From positions 3,158,501 through 3,222,500 of the forward strand of contig NZ_CP054916.1 in NCBI RefSeq assembly GCF_013364155.1: a stretch of DNA of 64,000 nt, written 5' to 3'. Position numbers and translations under genes: made by a program. The stretch's first letter is position 1. The number at the start of each line of letters is the position of its first letter. The notes beneath the pieces were generated by a model that saw only the letters and a list, made by a program, of their open reading frames with translations, searched no databases and was not told the DNA's origin. This document shows positions 54,181 through 62,594 of this stretch, piece after piece. The stretch is from Streptomyces sp. NA02950. GTDB taxonomy: Bacteria > Actinomycetota > Actinomycetes > Streptomycetales > Streptomycetaceae.

Positions 54181-55242
54181 ATGCGCGTCCTCGCCGCCGG
54201 AGACCACTTCGTCACCCCCCGGCTGATCGCCGCGGCCCTCCACGACCGGCTCGGTCCGGCGGGCCGGTCCCTGGAGATCGCCGAGCTGACGCTGCCCTGG
54301 CCGCACGAGCCGTTCGGCCCGGTGGACGGGGTGACCGAGGCCAGCGGCAGCGAGGAGGGGCTGATCGAGGCACTGGCGGGCGCCGAGGTGTGTGTGACGC
54401 AGATGGCGCCCTTCACCGAGAAGGTCTTCGCCGCCCGCCCCGGACTGCGCCTGGTCGCCGTCTCCCGCGGCGGCCCGGTCAATGTCGACCTGGCCGCCGC
54501 CACCCGCGCGGGGGTCGCCGTCAGCTTCGCCCCGGGCCGGAACGCCGCTGCCGCCGCCGAGTTCGCGATCGTCATGATGCTCGCCGCGATGCGCCGGATC
54601 CCCGCAGCCGACGCCGAACTGCGCGGCGGGCGCTGGCGCGGCGACCTCTACGCGTACGAGGAGGCCGGAATCGAGCTGGACGGCGCGACCGTCGGGCTGG
54701 TGGGCTACGGGGCCATCGGCCGGATCGTCGCCCGGGTGCTGCGCGCCTTCGGCGCCCGGGTGCTGGTCGCGGACCCCTACACGGACCCGGAGGCCGCCCG
54801 CGCCGACGGGGTCGAACCGGTCGGCCTGGACGAACTCCTCGACCGCAGCGAGGTGGTGAGCCTGCACGCCCGGCTGACCCCGGAGACCCGCCATCTGCTG
54901 GACGCCGAGCGGATCGCGCGGATGAAACCCGGCGCCGTCCTGGTCAACACCGCGCGCGGCGGGCTGCTGGACTACGCCCCGCTGCCCGAGGCGCTGCGCA
55001 GCGGGCGGCTGGGCGCCCTGGCGCTGGACGTCTACGACATCGAACCGCCGCCCGCCGACTGGCCGCTGCACTCCGCGCCGAACGTCGTCACCACCCCGCA
55101 CCTGGCCGGTGCCACCCGGCAGACGGCGCACCGCGCGGCGGCCATCACCGCCGCCGAGGTCGCCCGCTGGGTCCGCGGCGAGAAGCTCGCCCATCCCGCC
55201 CTCCCCGCCAACCCCGATGCCACGGAGGTCCGTACGCCATGA
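54181..55242 (+). CDS. D-isomer-specific 2-hydroxyacid dehydrogenase
   Basis: The 353-residue enzyme has the NAD motif VGLVGYGAIGRIVARVLRAFG. Catalytic Arg/Glu/His segments are VNTARGGLLDYAPL, ALDVYDIEPPP and VVTTPHLAGATRQT. It oxidises a D-2-hydroxyacid, perhaps a phosphorylated sugar acid such as an erythronate derivative, in the pathway fed by the coupled kinase; that substrate is only inferred. GGAAGG lies 5 nt before ATG 54181. Its stop overlaps the kinase start (ATGA). Confidence 0.9.
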   Translation: MRVLAAGDHFVTPRLIAAALHDRLGPAGRSLEIAELTLPWPHEPFGPVDGVTEASGSEEGLIEALAGAEVCVTQMAPFTEKVFAARPGLRLVAVSRGGPVNVDLAAATRAGVAVSFAPGRNAAAAAEFAIVMMLAAMRRIPAADAELRGGRWRGDLYAYEEAGIELDGATVGLVGYGAIGRIVARVLRAFGARVLVADPYTDPEAARADGVEPVGLDELLDRSEVVSLHARLTPETRHLLDAERIARMKPGAVLVNTARGGLLDYAPLPEALRSGRLGALALDVYDIEPPPADWPLHSAPNVVTTPHLAGATRQTAHRAAAITAAEVARWVRGEKLAHPALPANPDATEVRTP

Positions 55243-56738
55243 GCACCGACCGGGTGATGATCGGAGTCGATGTCGGCACCTCGGTGACCAAGGCCGTGGC
55301 CTTCGGCCGGGACGGGCGGGCCGTGGTGTCCGCGAGCCGCCCCAGCGGACTGGACCGGCAGGCCGGCGGCCGGGTCGAACAGGACCTGGAGGACGTGCTG
55401 CGCACCGTCGCCGAGGTGTGCCGCGAGGTCGCCGCCGCCCTTCCGGCGCCCCCCGTCGCACTCGCCCTGACCGGCCAGGGGGACGGTCTGTGGCTGCGCG
55501 ACGCGGCGGGCCGGGCGGTGCGTCCGCCGATCTCGTGGATGGACGGCAGGGCGGGTGACACGGTGGCCCGCTGGCGCGCGGACGGCACCCTGCGCGCCCT
55601 GTGGGCCCGCACCGGCTCGGGGGTGTTCCCCGGCTGCCACGCGCCGCTGCTGGCCTGGCTCGCGGAGCACGAACCGCGGTCGCTGGAGCGGGCCGAGGTC
55701 GCGGGTTACTGCGTGGACGCGGTCGCCCAGCGGCTGACCGGGGTGATCGGCGTGGACGCCTCCGACGCCTCGCTGCCGTTCCTCGACGTCACCACCCGCC
55801 GCTATGTCCCGGACGCGCTGGAGATGTGCGGAATCGCCGCGTACGCACGGCTGTTGCCGGAGCCCTCGGCGCCCGGCGCGGTCGCCGCGCTGCACGCGGA
55901 GGGCGCCCGGCTGCTCGGGCTCCCGGCCGGACTCCCCGTCACCGCGGGCCCGTACGACCTGCCGGCCTGCGCCATCGGCAGCGGGGTACGGGAGCGGGGC
56001 GACGGTCTGCTGATCGTGGGCACCACCCTGGCCTGTCAGGTCCTCACCGACGACGCGCGGATCGACCCGTCCGCCGACCCGGCCGGGATGTGGCTGTGCA
56101 CCCCCGACCCGGCGCGCTGGCTGCGGGCCATGCCCGCCATGGTCGGCACCGCGGCCCTGGAATGGGCGCTGGAGTTCACCGGGGCCACCACCGCCGACCT
56201 GGACGCGATACTCGGCACCAGCCCGCCCGGCGCCCGCGGGGTGACCGCGCTGCCGTTCCTGTCCGGGGCGGGCGAGCGGGCGCCGTTCGTCGAACCCGCC
56301 GCCCAGGGACGGCTCGACGGGCTCACCCTCGCCTCGACCCGAGCCGACGCGGTCCGCGCGGTCTGCGAGTCGATCGCCTACGCCGCCCGCCACTGCCTGG
56401 AGGCGGCCGGGCTCTCCGCGAGCCTGGCGCTGTGCGGCGGCGGCACCCGGTCCCGGGCCTGGACCCAGTTGTTCGCGGATGTCCTCGGCCGCGAGGTGCG
56501 CATCCCGGACGAGCCCGAGGTGGGGGCTCGCGGCGCGGTCGCCGTCGCCTGGGAGTGCCTCGGCGAGCCGGTCGACGCGGAGCGCTGGCAGGCCGACGCG
56601 CGGACCGTGGCACCGGATCCGGACCGCCGCGACATCTTCGAACGCGGCTACGCCGACTACCGTTCCCGGCTGGCCCGGGCCCTTGCCGTATGGCGGGAGA
56701 ACGCCTCGGAACAGCGGGCCGAGGCCGCCCCGCAATAG
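55239..56738 (+). CDS. FGGY-family carbohydrate kinase (second of two)
   Basis: The 499-residue kinase has MIGVDVGTSVTKAVAFGRDG (phosphate 1), LTGQGDGLWL, ISWMDGRAGD, VTAGPYDLPACAIG (catalytic Asp) and LALCGGGTRSRAW (adenosine). It differs clearly from the kinase at 51.1-52.6 kb, so the two probably have different substrates rather than being a recent duplication. It is translationally coupled to the dehydrogenase. The closest relatives by feel are erythritol/xylulose-type kinases; not resolved. Confidence 0.9.
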   Translation: MSTDRVMIGVDVGTSVTKAVAFGRDGRAVVSASRPSGLDRQAGGRVEQDLEDVLRTVAEVCREVAAALPAPPVALALTGQGDGLWLRDAAGRAVRPPISWMDGRAGDTVARWRADGTLRALWARTGSGVFPGCHAPLLAWLAEHEPRSLERAEVAGYCVDAVAQRLTGVIGVDASDASLPFLDVTTRRYVPDALEMCGIAAYARLLPEPSAPGAVAALHAEGARLLGLPAGLPVTAGPYDLPACAIGSGVRERGDGLLIVGTTLACQVLTDDARIDPSADPAGMWLCTPDPARWLRAMPAMVGTAALEWALEFTGATTADLDAILGTSPPGARGVTALPFLSGAGERAPFVEPAAQGRLDGLTLASTRADAVRAVCESIAYAARHCLEAAGLSASLALCGGGTRSRAWTQLFADVLGREVRIPDEPEVGARGAVAVAWECLGEPVDAERWQADARTVAPDPDRRDIFERGYADYRSRLARALAVWRENASEQRAEAAPQ

Positions 56739-56767
56739 CACATACGTGGGAAACTCCCCCGTGGGCG

Positions 56768-56814
56768 ACACAAGATGTGGGGGTGCGTGCGTCGGCCGAC
56801 ACAAGATGTATGCT
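56768..56814 (+). promoter_or_regulatory. Two NrdR boxes overlapping the nrdAB promoter
   Basis: ACACAAGATGTGGGGG (56768-56783) and ACACAAGATGTATGCT (56799-56814) share CGACACAAGATGT exactly. They start 31 bp apart, three helical turns, the known NrdR spacing. The second contains TATGCT, a likely -10, so bound NrdR would block transcription. NrdR is the ATP/dATP-sensing repressor of ribonucleotide reductase genes; its gene is not in this window. Confidence 0.75.
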
Positions 56815-56824
56815 CGTGCTCGCT

Positions 56825-56985
56825 GTCGACGCAGGGGAATCCGGTGGGAATCCGGAACTGTCCCGCAACGGTGTACGTGTACGCATATGTGTACCCGTGA
56901 GTCCGATGACCCGTCGACGGCCGTCTGAACACGTCCGGGCCTCGCGGGTTGGGCCGTTGGACGCTGCGCGGTGTGCGTTCGTACG
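56825..56985 (+). ncRNA. Cobalamin (B12) riboswitch in the nrdAB leader
   Basis: The leader contains the diagnostic core: AGGGGAATCCGGTGGGAATC, then CCGGAACTGTCCCGCAACGG, then GAGTCCGATGACCC. GTCGACG (56825-56831) pairs with CGTCGAC (56912-56918) to close the aptamer. The 3' limit is approximate. In S. coelicolor the class Ia nrdABS operon is switched off by B12 through such an RNA, leaving the B12-dependent class II enzyme in charge; the same logic is expected here. Confidence 0.9.
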
Positions 56986-57065
56986 GTAGTGCGGATTCGT
57001 CATGCCCGTACGCGGCCATCGCACCCTCCCTCCTGGCCCCCAGCCGAGCGAGGGAGAACACTTCA

Positions 57066-59489
57066 GTGACCATCGCGCCCGCCGACCCGGTTTCAGAGGC
57101 AGCGGCTTCCCAGGCAGAGGCCGACGCTCCCGGGACCGCACTGCTGCGGACCCTCACCGGGCTCACCGCCGATCTGCCCGCCACCGACCCCGGCAAGGTC
57201 GCGGCCGCCGCCCTGCGCGGCCGTCACCCCGGCTCGGACGAGGCGGAGTTGCGCACCCTCGCGACCGAAGCGGCGGCCGGGCTGATCGCCGAGGAGCCGG
57301 AGTACTCCCGGCTGGCCGCGCGGCTGCTGGCCCTGGCGATCACCGAGGAGGCGGCCGGGCAGGGCGCGGTCTCCTTCTCGGCCTCGGTCGCGGTGGGCCA
57401 CCGCGAGGGCCTGATCGCCGACTCCACCGCCGAGTTCGTCACCGCCCACGCCGCCCGGCTGGACGCGCTGGTGGACCGGGCGCTGGCCGACGGCGCCGAC
57501 AACCGGTTCGGCTACTTCGGACTGCGCACCCTGCACAGCCGCTACCTGCTGCGCCACCCGACCTCCCGTCAGGTGATCGAGACCCCGCAGCACTTCCTGC
57601 TCCGGGTCGCCTGCGGTCTGGCCGAGGACCTCAGCGAGCGAGCCGTGGACGAGGTCGCCGAGCTGTACCGGCTCACCAGCACCCTGTCGTACCTGCCCAG
57701 CTCCCCCACGCTGTTCAACTCCGGCACCCGCCATCCGCAGATGTCCTCGTGCTACCTGCTGGACTCGCCGCTGGACGAGCTGGACTCGATCTACCACCGC
57801 TACCACCAGGTCGCGCGGCTGTCGAAGCACGCGGGCGGCATCGGGCTCTCCTACTCCCGTATCCGCGCCCGCGGTTCGCTGATCCGGGGCACCAACGGGC
57901 ACTCCAACGGCATCGTGCCGTTCCTGCGCACCCTGGACGCCTCGGTGGCCGCGGTCAACCAGGGCGGCCGGCGCAAGGGCGCGGCCTGTGTCTACCTGGA
58001 GACCTGGCACGCGGACATCGAGGAGTTCCTGGAGCTGCGGGACAACACCGGCGAGGAAGCCCGCCGCACCCACAACCTCAACATCGCCCACTGGATCCCG
58101 GACGAGTTCATGCGCCGGGTCGAGGCGGATGCCTCCTGGTCGCTGTTCTCCCCCGCCGACGCGCCGCAGCTGGTGGACCTGTGGGGCGAGGAGTTCGACA
58201 CCGCGTACCGCAAGGCCGAGGCCGAGGGCCGCGCGGTCAAGCAGGTCCTGGCCCGCCAGCTCTACGCCCGCATGATGCGCACCCTGGCGCAGACCGGCAA
58301 CGGCTGGATGACGTTCAAGGACGCCGCCAACCGCACCGCCAACCAGACCGCCGAGCCCGGCAAGGTCGTCCACTCCTCCAACCTCTGCACCGAGATCCTG
58401 GAGGTCACCGACGACGGCGAGACCGCCGTGTGCAACCTGGGGTCGATCAACCTCGCCGTCCACCTGGGCAAGGGCGTCGACGGGGAACAGGCGATGGACT
58501 GGGAGCGGCTGGACGCCACCGTCCGCACGGCCGTGACCTTCCTCGACCGCGTGGTGGACATCAACTTCTACCCCACGGAAGAGGCCGGTGCCTCCAACTC
58601 CCGCTGGCGGCCGGTGGGTCTGGGCCTGATGGGCCTCCAGGACGTCTTCTTCCGGCTGCGGCTGCCCTTCGACTCCCCCGAGGCGAAGGAGCTGTCCACC
58701 CGGATCTCCGAGCGCATCATGCTGGCCGCGTACGAGGCGTCCTGCGACCTCGCCGAGCGCCACGGCCCGCATCCGGCCTGGTCCGCAACGCGCACCGCAC
58801 GCGGTGTGCTGCACCCGGACCACTACACGGACGCGGTGGCCACCTGGCCGGAGCGCTGGGAGGCGCTGCGGCAGCGGATGGCGAAGTCCGGGATGCGGAA
58901 CTCGCTGCTGCTGGCGATCGCGCCGACCGCGACGATCGCCTCGATCGCCGGTGTCTACGAGTGCATCGAGCCGCAGGTCTCCAACCTCTTCAAGCGCGAG
59001 ACGCTCAGCGGTGAGTTCCTCCAGGTCAACTCCTACCTGGTGGACGACCTGAAGAAGCTGGGCGTCTGGGACGCCCAGACCCGCGAGGCGCTGCGCGAGG
59101 CCAACGGCTCGGTCCAGGACTTCTCCTGGGTGCCCGCGGACGTCCGGGCGCTGTACCGCACCGCGTGGGAGGTGCCGCAGCGCGCCCTGATCGACATGGC
59201 CGCGGCCCGCACCCCGTACCTGGACCAGAGCCAGTCGCTGAACCTGTTCATGGCCTCGCCGACCATCGGCAAGCTCAGCTCGATGTACGCCTACGCCTGG
59301 AAGCGGGGCATCAAGACCACCTACTACCTGCGTTCGCGCCCGGCGACCCGGATCGCCCAGTCCGCGCGCGGCGGTGGCGCGGCCGCCGCCACCACCCCCG
59401 TCTCCGTCCCCGTACAGCAGGTGGCGGCCGACGAGGACGCCATCGCCTGCTCCCTGGAAAACCCCGAGTCCTGCGAGGCCTGCCAGTAA
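57066..59489 (+). CDS. nrdA: Class Ia ribonucleoside-diphosphate reductase, alpha subunit
   Basis: The 807-residue protein has the catalytic segments SSPTLFNSGTRHPQMSSCYLL, NLCTEILEV (active Cys and Glu), ETAVCNLGSIN and APTATIASIAGVYECIEP. The C-terminal redox pair is in SLENPESCEACQ. It reduces ribonucleotides with the radical from NrdB. The GTG at 57066 follows AGGGAG. Its TAA overlaps the nrdB ATG. It is controlled by NrdR boxes and a B12 riboswitch upstream. Confidence 0.95.
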   Translation: MTIAPADPVSEAAASQAEADAPGTALLRTLTGLTADLPATDPGKVAAAALRGRHPGSDEAELRTLATEAAAGLIAEEPEYSRLAARLLALAITEEAAGQGAVSFSASVAVGHREGLIADSTAEFVTAHAARLDALVDRALADGADNRFGYFGLRTLHSRYLLRHPTSRQVIETPQHFLLRVACGLAEDLSERAVDEVAELYRLTSTLSYLPSSPTLFNSGTRHPQMSSCYLLDSPLDELDSIYHRYHQVARLSKHAGGIGLSYSRIRARGSLIRGTNGHSNGIVPFLRTLDASVAAVNQGGRRKGAACVYLETWHADIEEFLELRDNTGEEARRTHNLNIAHWIPDEFMRRVEADASWSLFSPADAPQLVDLWGEEFDTAYRKAEAEGRAVKQVLARQLYARMMRTLAQTGNGWMTFKDAANRTANQTAEPGKVVHSSNLCTEILEVTDDGETAVCNLGSINLAVHLGKGVDGEQAMDWERLDATVRTAVTFLDRVVDINFYPTEEAGASNSRWRPVGLGLMGLQDVFFRLRLPFDSPEAKELSTRISERIMLAAYEASCDLAERHGPHPAWSATRTARGVLHPDHYTDAVATWPERWEALRQRMAKSGMRNSLLLAIAPTATIASIAGVYECIEPQVSNLFKRETLSGEFLQVNSYLVDDLKKLGVWDAQTREALREANGSVQDFSWVPADVRALYRTAWEVPQRALIDMAAARTPYLDQSQSLNLFMASPTIGKLSSMYAYAWKRGIKTTYYLRSRPATRIAQSARGGGAAAATTPVSVPVQQVAADEDAIACSLENPESCEACQ

Positions 59490-60538
59490 TGCCCACCGCA
59501 TCCGAGATGACCACGGCGAACACCTCGCCCAACCGTCCGAAGAACCTGCTCGACCCGGGCTTCGAACTCACCCTGCGGCCCATGCGGTACCCGGACTTCT
59601 ACGACCGCTACCGCGACGCGATCAAGAACACCTGGACGGTGGAGGAGGTCGACCTCCACTCCGACGTGGCCGACCTCGCCAAGCTCTCCCCGGGCGAGCA
59701 GCATCTGATCGGCCGGCTGGTCGCCTTCTTCGCGACCGGCGACTCGATCGTGGCCAACAACCTGGTGCTGACGCTCTACAAGCACATCAACTCCCCCGAG
59801 GCGCGGCTGTATCTGTCGCGGCAGCTCTTCGAGGAGGCCGTGCACGTCCAGTTCTATCTGACGCTGCTGGACACCTACCTCCCCGATCCGGACGACCGCG
59901 CCGCGGCGTTCGCCGCCGTGGAGAACATCCCCTCCATCCGGGAGAAGGCGGAATTCTGTTTCCGCTGGATGGACTCGGTGGAGAAGATCGACCGGCTGGA
60001 GTCCAAGGCCGACCGGCGCCGCTTCCTGCTCAATCTGATCTGCTTCGCGGCGTGCATCGAGGGGCTGTTCTTCTACGGCGCCTTCGCCTACGTCTACTGG
60101 TTCCGCTCCCGCGGGCTGCTGCACGGCCTGGCGACCGGCACCAACTGGGTGTTCCGGGACGAGTCGATGCACATGGAGTTCGCCTTCTCGGTCGTGGACA
60201 CCGTCCGCCAGGAGGAGCCCGAGCTCTTCGACGACGAGCTCCAGCAGCAGGTCACGGACATGCTGAAGGAGGCCGTCCAGGCGGAGCTCCAGTTCGCCCG
60301 CGACCTGTGCGGCGACGGGCTGCCGGGCATGAACACCGAGTCGATGCGCGCGTACCTGGAGTGCGTGGCCGACCAGCGCCTGAAGCGCCTGGGCTTCCCC
60401 GCGGTCTTCGGCTCGGAGAACCCGTTCTCCTTCATGGAGCTCCAGGACGTCCAGGAGCTGACCAACTTCTTCGAGCGCCGCGCCTCGGCGTACCAGGTCG
60501 CGGTCGAGGGCTCGGTCTCCTTCGACGACGACTTCTGA
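59489..60538 (+). CDS. nrdB: Class Ia ribonucleoside-diphosphate reductase, beta subunit
   Basis: The 349-residue di-iron protein has ligands in DLAKLSPGEQHLI, LFEEAVHVQFY (Glu, His and the radical Tyr seven residues after the Glu) and RDESMHMEF (Glu, His). Presence of the Tyr indicates a tyrosyl-radical class Ia enzyme. The ATG overlaps the nrdA stop by one base (TAATG); an internal ATG at 59507 is an alternative. No third gene (nrdS, AraC-like) follows, unlike the S. coelicolor operon. Confidence 0.95.
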   Translation: MPTASEMTTANTSPNRPKNLLDPGFELTLRPMRYPDFYDRYRDAIKNTWTVEEVDLHSDVADLAKLSPGEQHLIGRLVAFFATGDSIVANNLVLTLYKHINSPEARLYLSRQLFEEAVHVQFYLTLLDTYLPDPDDRAAAFAAVENIPSIREKAEFCFRWMDSVEKIDRLESKADRRRFLLNLICFAACIEGLFFYGAFAYVYWFRSRGLLHGLATGTNWVFRDESMHMEFAFSVVDTVRQEEPELFDDELQQQVTDMLKEAVQAELQFARDLCGDGLPGMNTESMRAYLECVADQRLKRLGFPAVFGSENPFSFMELQDVQELTNFFERRASAYQVAVEGSVSFDDDF

Positions 60539-60564
60539 TCGCCTTAACCTCCCACCGGCACACA

Positions 60565-60606
60565 CGCCACGGGCCGGACTCCCTGACGGGGGTCCGGCCC
60601 GTGGCG
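60565..60606. terminator. Bidirectional terminator between nrdB and def
   Basis: A 15-bp perfect stem CGCCACGGGCCGGAC / GTCCGGCCCGTGGCG has a 12-nt loop, between convergent genes. Confidence 0.9.
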
Positions 60607-60622
60607 TCGGGCGAAGGGGCGC

Positions 60623-61252
60623 TCAGTCGTTGGGCACCGTCTCGTAGCGCGGGGTGCCCTCGGCCATCTGCCGCAGCACGTCCTTGCGGTCACGCTTGGA
60701 GAGCCGGTCGATGTAGAGGCGGCCGTAGAGGTGGTCGGTCTCGTGCTGGAGGCAGCGGGCGAAGTAGCCGGTGCCGCGCACCGCGACCGGCTTGCCCTCG
60801 GCGTCCTGGCCGCGGACCACGGCGACGTCCGGGCGGGGCAGCTCGGCGTAGGCGGCGGGGACGGACAGACAGCCCTCGTTGGAGTCGTCCAGCACCCGGC
60901 TCTCGGCGGGCAGCTCGTCCAGCACCGGGTTGCAGACCACGCCCACATGCCGGACGCCCTCGTCGTCCATGCAGTCGTAGACGAAGACCTTCAGGTCGAC
61001 GCCGATCTGGTTGGCGGCCAGACCCACGCCCTCCGCCGCCCGCTGGCTGGCGAACATGTCGTCGACGAGCCGCGCCAGGTCGTCGCCGAACTCAGTGACG
61101 TCCTTGCACTCGCGGTGCAGCACCGGATTGCCGACGACGGTGATCGGGCGGGCGGTGCCGCGCTCGCGGTGAGTCCGCTCGCGCTCCTCGCAGTTCTCCG
61201 TGTCCACGATGAACTCGCCGTCCACCTGCTGTTCAGTCCCTTGCTGCGACAT
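60623..61252 (-). CDS. def: Peptide deformylase
   Basis: This 209-residue metalloenzyme removes the formyl group from nascent proteins. Motif 1 is [10 protein letters not shown], motif 2 EGCLSVP and motif 3 QHETDHLYG, which supply the metal ligands and catalytic Glu. An N-terminal extension of about 35 acidic residues ([18 protein letters not shown]) precedes the enzyme core. Streptomycetes carry several def paralogs; this lies convergent with nrdAB. The chosen start is MSQQGTEQ (61252). Confidence 0.93.
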   Translation of the reverse strand: MSQQGTEQQVDGEFIVDTENCEERERTHRERGTARPITVVGNPVLHRECKDVTEFGDDLARLVDDMFASQRAAEGVGLAANQIGVDLKVFVYDCMDDEGVRHVGVVCNPVLDELPAESRVLDDSNEGCLSVPAAYAELPRPDVAVVRGQDAEGKPVAVRGTGYFARCLQHETDHLYGRLYIDRLSKRDRKDVLRQMAEGTPRYETVPND

Positions 61253-61364
61253 CGTCCGCCGTACGCCTTCCGTCAACCCTGATGCGTCGCCCTACAGAGT
61301 ACGGCCCGCCCGGAGTGACACGGGCGTCAGCGGAGCCCCCACTGGCCGTCGGCGGGGGCGGGAC

Positions 61365-61382
61365 GGGCCCGGAAGCGGGCCC
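61365..61382 (-). terminator. Short GC hairpin after the TPR gene
   Basis: GGGCCCG-GAAG-CGGGCCC is a 7-bp perfect stem with a GNRA-like tetraloop, 8 nt beyond the TPR gene stop and upstream of def. Confidence 0.45.
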
Positions 61383-61389
61383 GCGGGCG

Positions 61390-62376
61390 TCAGCAGACCT
61401 CTTCCAGATCCCGCCACTCACGGGTGTCCGGGCTGTCGGCGACCCAGCCGTCCAGCAGCCCCCGCACCAGCCCACTCGGCGCCGCGATCCCGCATTCGCG
61501 CTCGGCGACCCACAGCGAGCCCGAGCCGGCCGTGCGGTGCCCCAGCGGTCCGGGGTGGCCCGGCTCACTGTGGTCGTGCGGATCCAGGTGCTCGCCCTCG
61601 CCCTCGTCGCTGGGCATCCGGCTCTCCGAGCAGGAGCGGCACAGCAGCCGCACCGAGGACGACCAGTCCTCGGCGGCGAAGCCCGCGTCCGCCGCGAGCC
61701 GCTCCAGGGCGTCCCGGTCGGCCTCGGAGGCCGCCTCCAGCAGCACCACCCAGGTCGGCACCGGGGACGGCGCCCACAGCTCGATCTCGTCGAAGACGGG
61801 GTAGGCCGGGCCCGCGGAGGTCACCCGCTCACCGTGCGGAACGCCGTCGTGCAGCACCACCTCGCCCCAGCGCCGCCCGGAGGACGGCAGCGGGATGGAC
61901 AGCACCTCGATCCGGGCCGGGTCCAGCCTGCGGCCCCAGACCACCTCGGCCTCGCCCTCCGGCGACAGCCGCACCGCGGCGCTGCCCAGCTCCATGCCCA
62001 GCGGCTCACCGGACGCGGACGCCTCCCCGGGAACCTTCAGCCCGTACGCCTGCCAGGCGCGGCGGGCCAGCGGCCAGTCCTGGAGGGCGGTGGCGGCGAT
62101 GCCCACGTTCCACCAGTCGGGAGCGCCCGTCTCGCGGTCCAGCAGTGCGACCGCGCGCAGCCCGGCGGCGCGGGCCTGCTCCCAGTCGTGCCGGAACTTG
62201 TGCAGCAGGGCCAGGTTGAACCAGGACTCCGACAGCCACGGCTCCAGGTCGGCGGCGCGGGTCAGCAGCGCGCCCGCGTCCTCGTACCGGCCGTCGCCGA
62301 TGAGCGTGAACGCACGGTCCGTGGCCTGCCGCCATGAGGCGGACGGCCGGTGCCGTACCTTGCCGAAGATCTTCAC
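61390..62376 (-). CDS. Tetratricopeptide-repeat protein
   Basis: The 328-residue protein has TPR helices at about 20-115 (AFTLIGDGRYEDAGALLTRAADLEP; SWFNLALLHKFRHDWEQARAAG; WWNVGIAATALQDWPLARRAWQAYG). A globular C-terminal part follows with a cysteine pair (LCRSCSES) and a His/Asp-rich acidic loop (EGEHLDPHDHSEPGHPG). Probably a protein-interaction scaffold; the partner is unknown. GTG 62376 is weakly preceded by GGCGGGAA. Confidence 0.8.
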   Translation of the reverse strand: MKIFGKVRHRPSASWRQATDRAFTLIGDGRYEDAGALLTRAADLEPWLSESWFNLALLHKFRHDWEQARAAGLRAVALLDRETGAPDWWNVGIAATALQDWPLARRAWQAYGLKVPGEASASGEPLGMELGSAAVRLSPEGEAEVVWGRRLDPARIEVLSIPLPSSGRRWGEVVLHDGVPHGERVTSAGPAYPVFDEIELWAPSPVPTWVVLLEAASEADRDALERLAADAGFAAEDWSSSVRLLCRSCSESRMPSDEGEGEHLDPHDHSEPGHPGPLGHRTAGSGSLWVAERECGIAAPSGLVRGLLDGWVADSPDTREWRDLEEVC

Positions 62377-62594
62377 GATTCCCGCCTGCCGGTATCGAAA
62401 TAGTCCCGAACCAGATGCCTTCGCGGACGGCGTCGCCCTCCCTGGAGGACAACCTGCCACACATTCGCGGACATCTCAGCCCGGCCCCTCTCGCTTCGGC
62501 CGGGACACGATGCCCACCACACCTCCTTGCCACCGGCCATCGGCCCGACACCCCTCTCCTCGCATCCAACCATGCCTTCTGGGAGACCCGCTCA
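62377..62594 (-). other. Upstream region of TPR gene, possible 33-residue leader ORF
   Basis: The 218-nt gap contains a small open frame (62373-62474, minus) starting MSANVWQVVLQ and rich in Arg. Its TGA overlaps the GTG of the TPR gene (GTGA). Coupling is possible, but the composition is not distinctive enough to call a gene. Nothing else was recognised. Confidence 0.3.

Noticed and set aside
62373..62474. 33-residue frame overlapping the TPR gene start as a real gene
   Set aside because: It is too short and Arg-rich to separate from chance. Only the stop/start overlap favours it, so it is mentioned only as a possibility.
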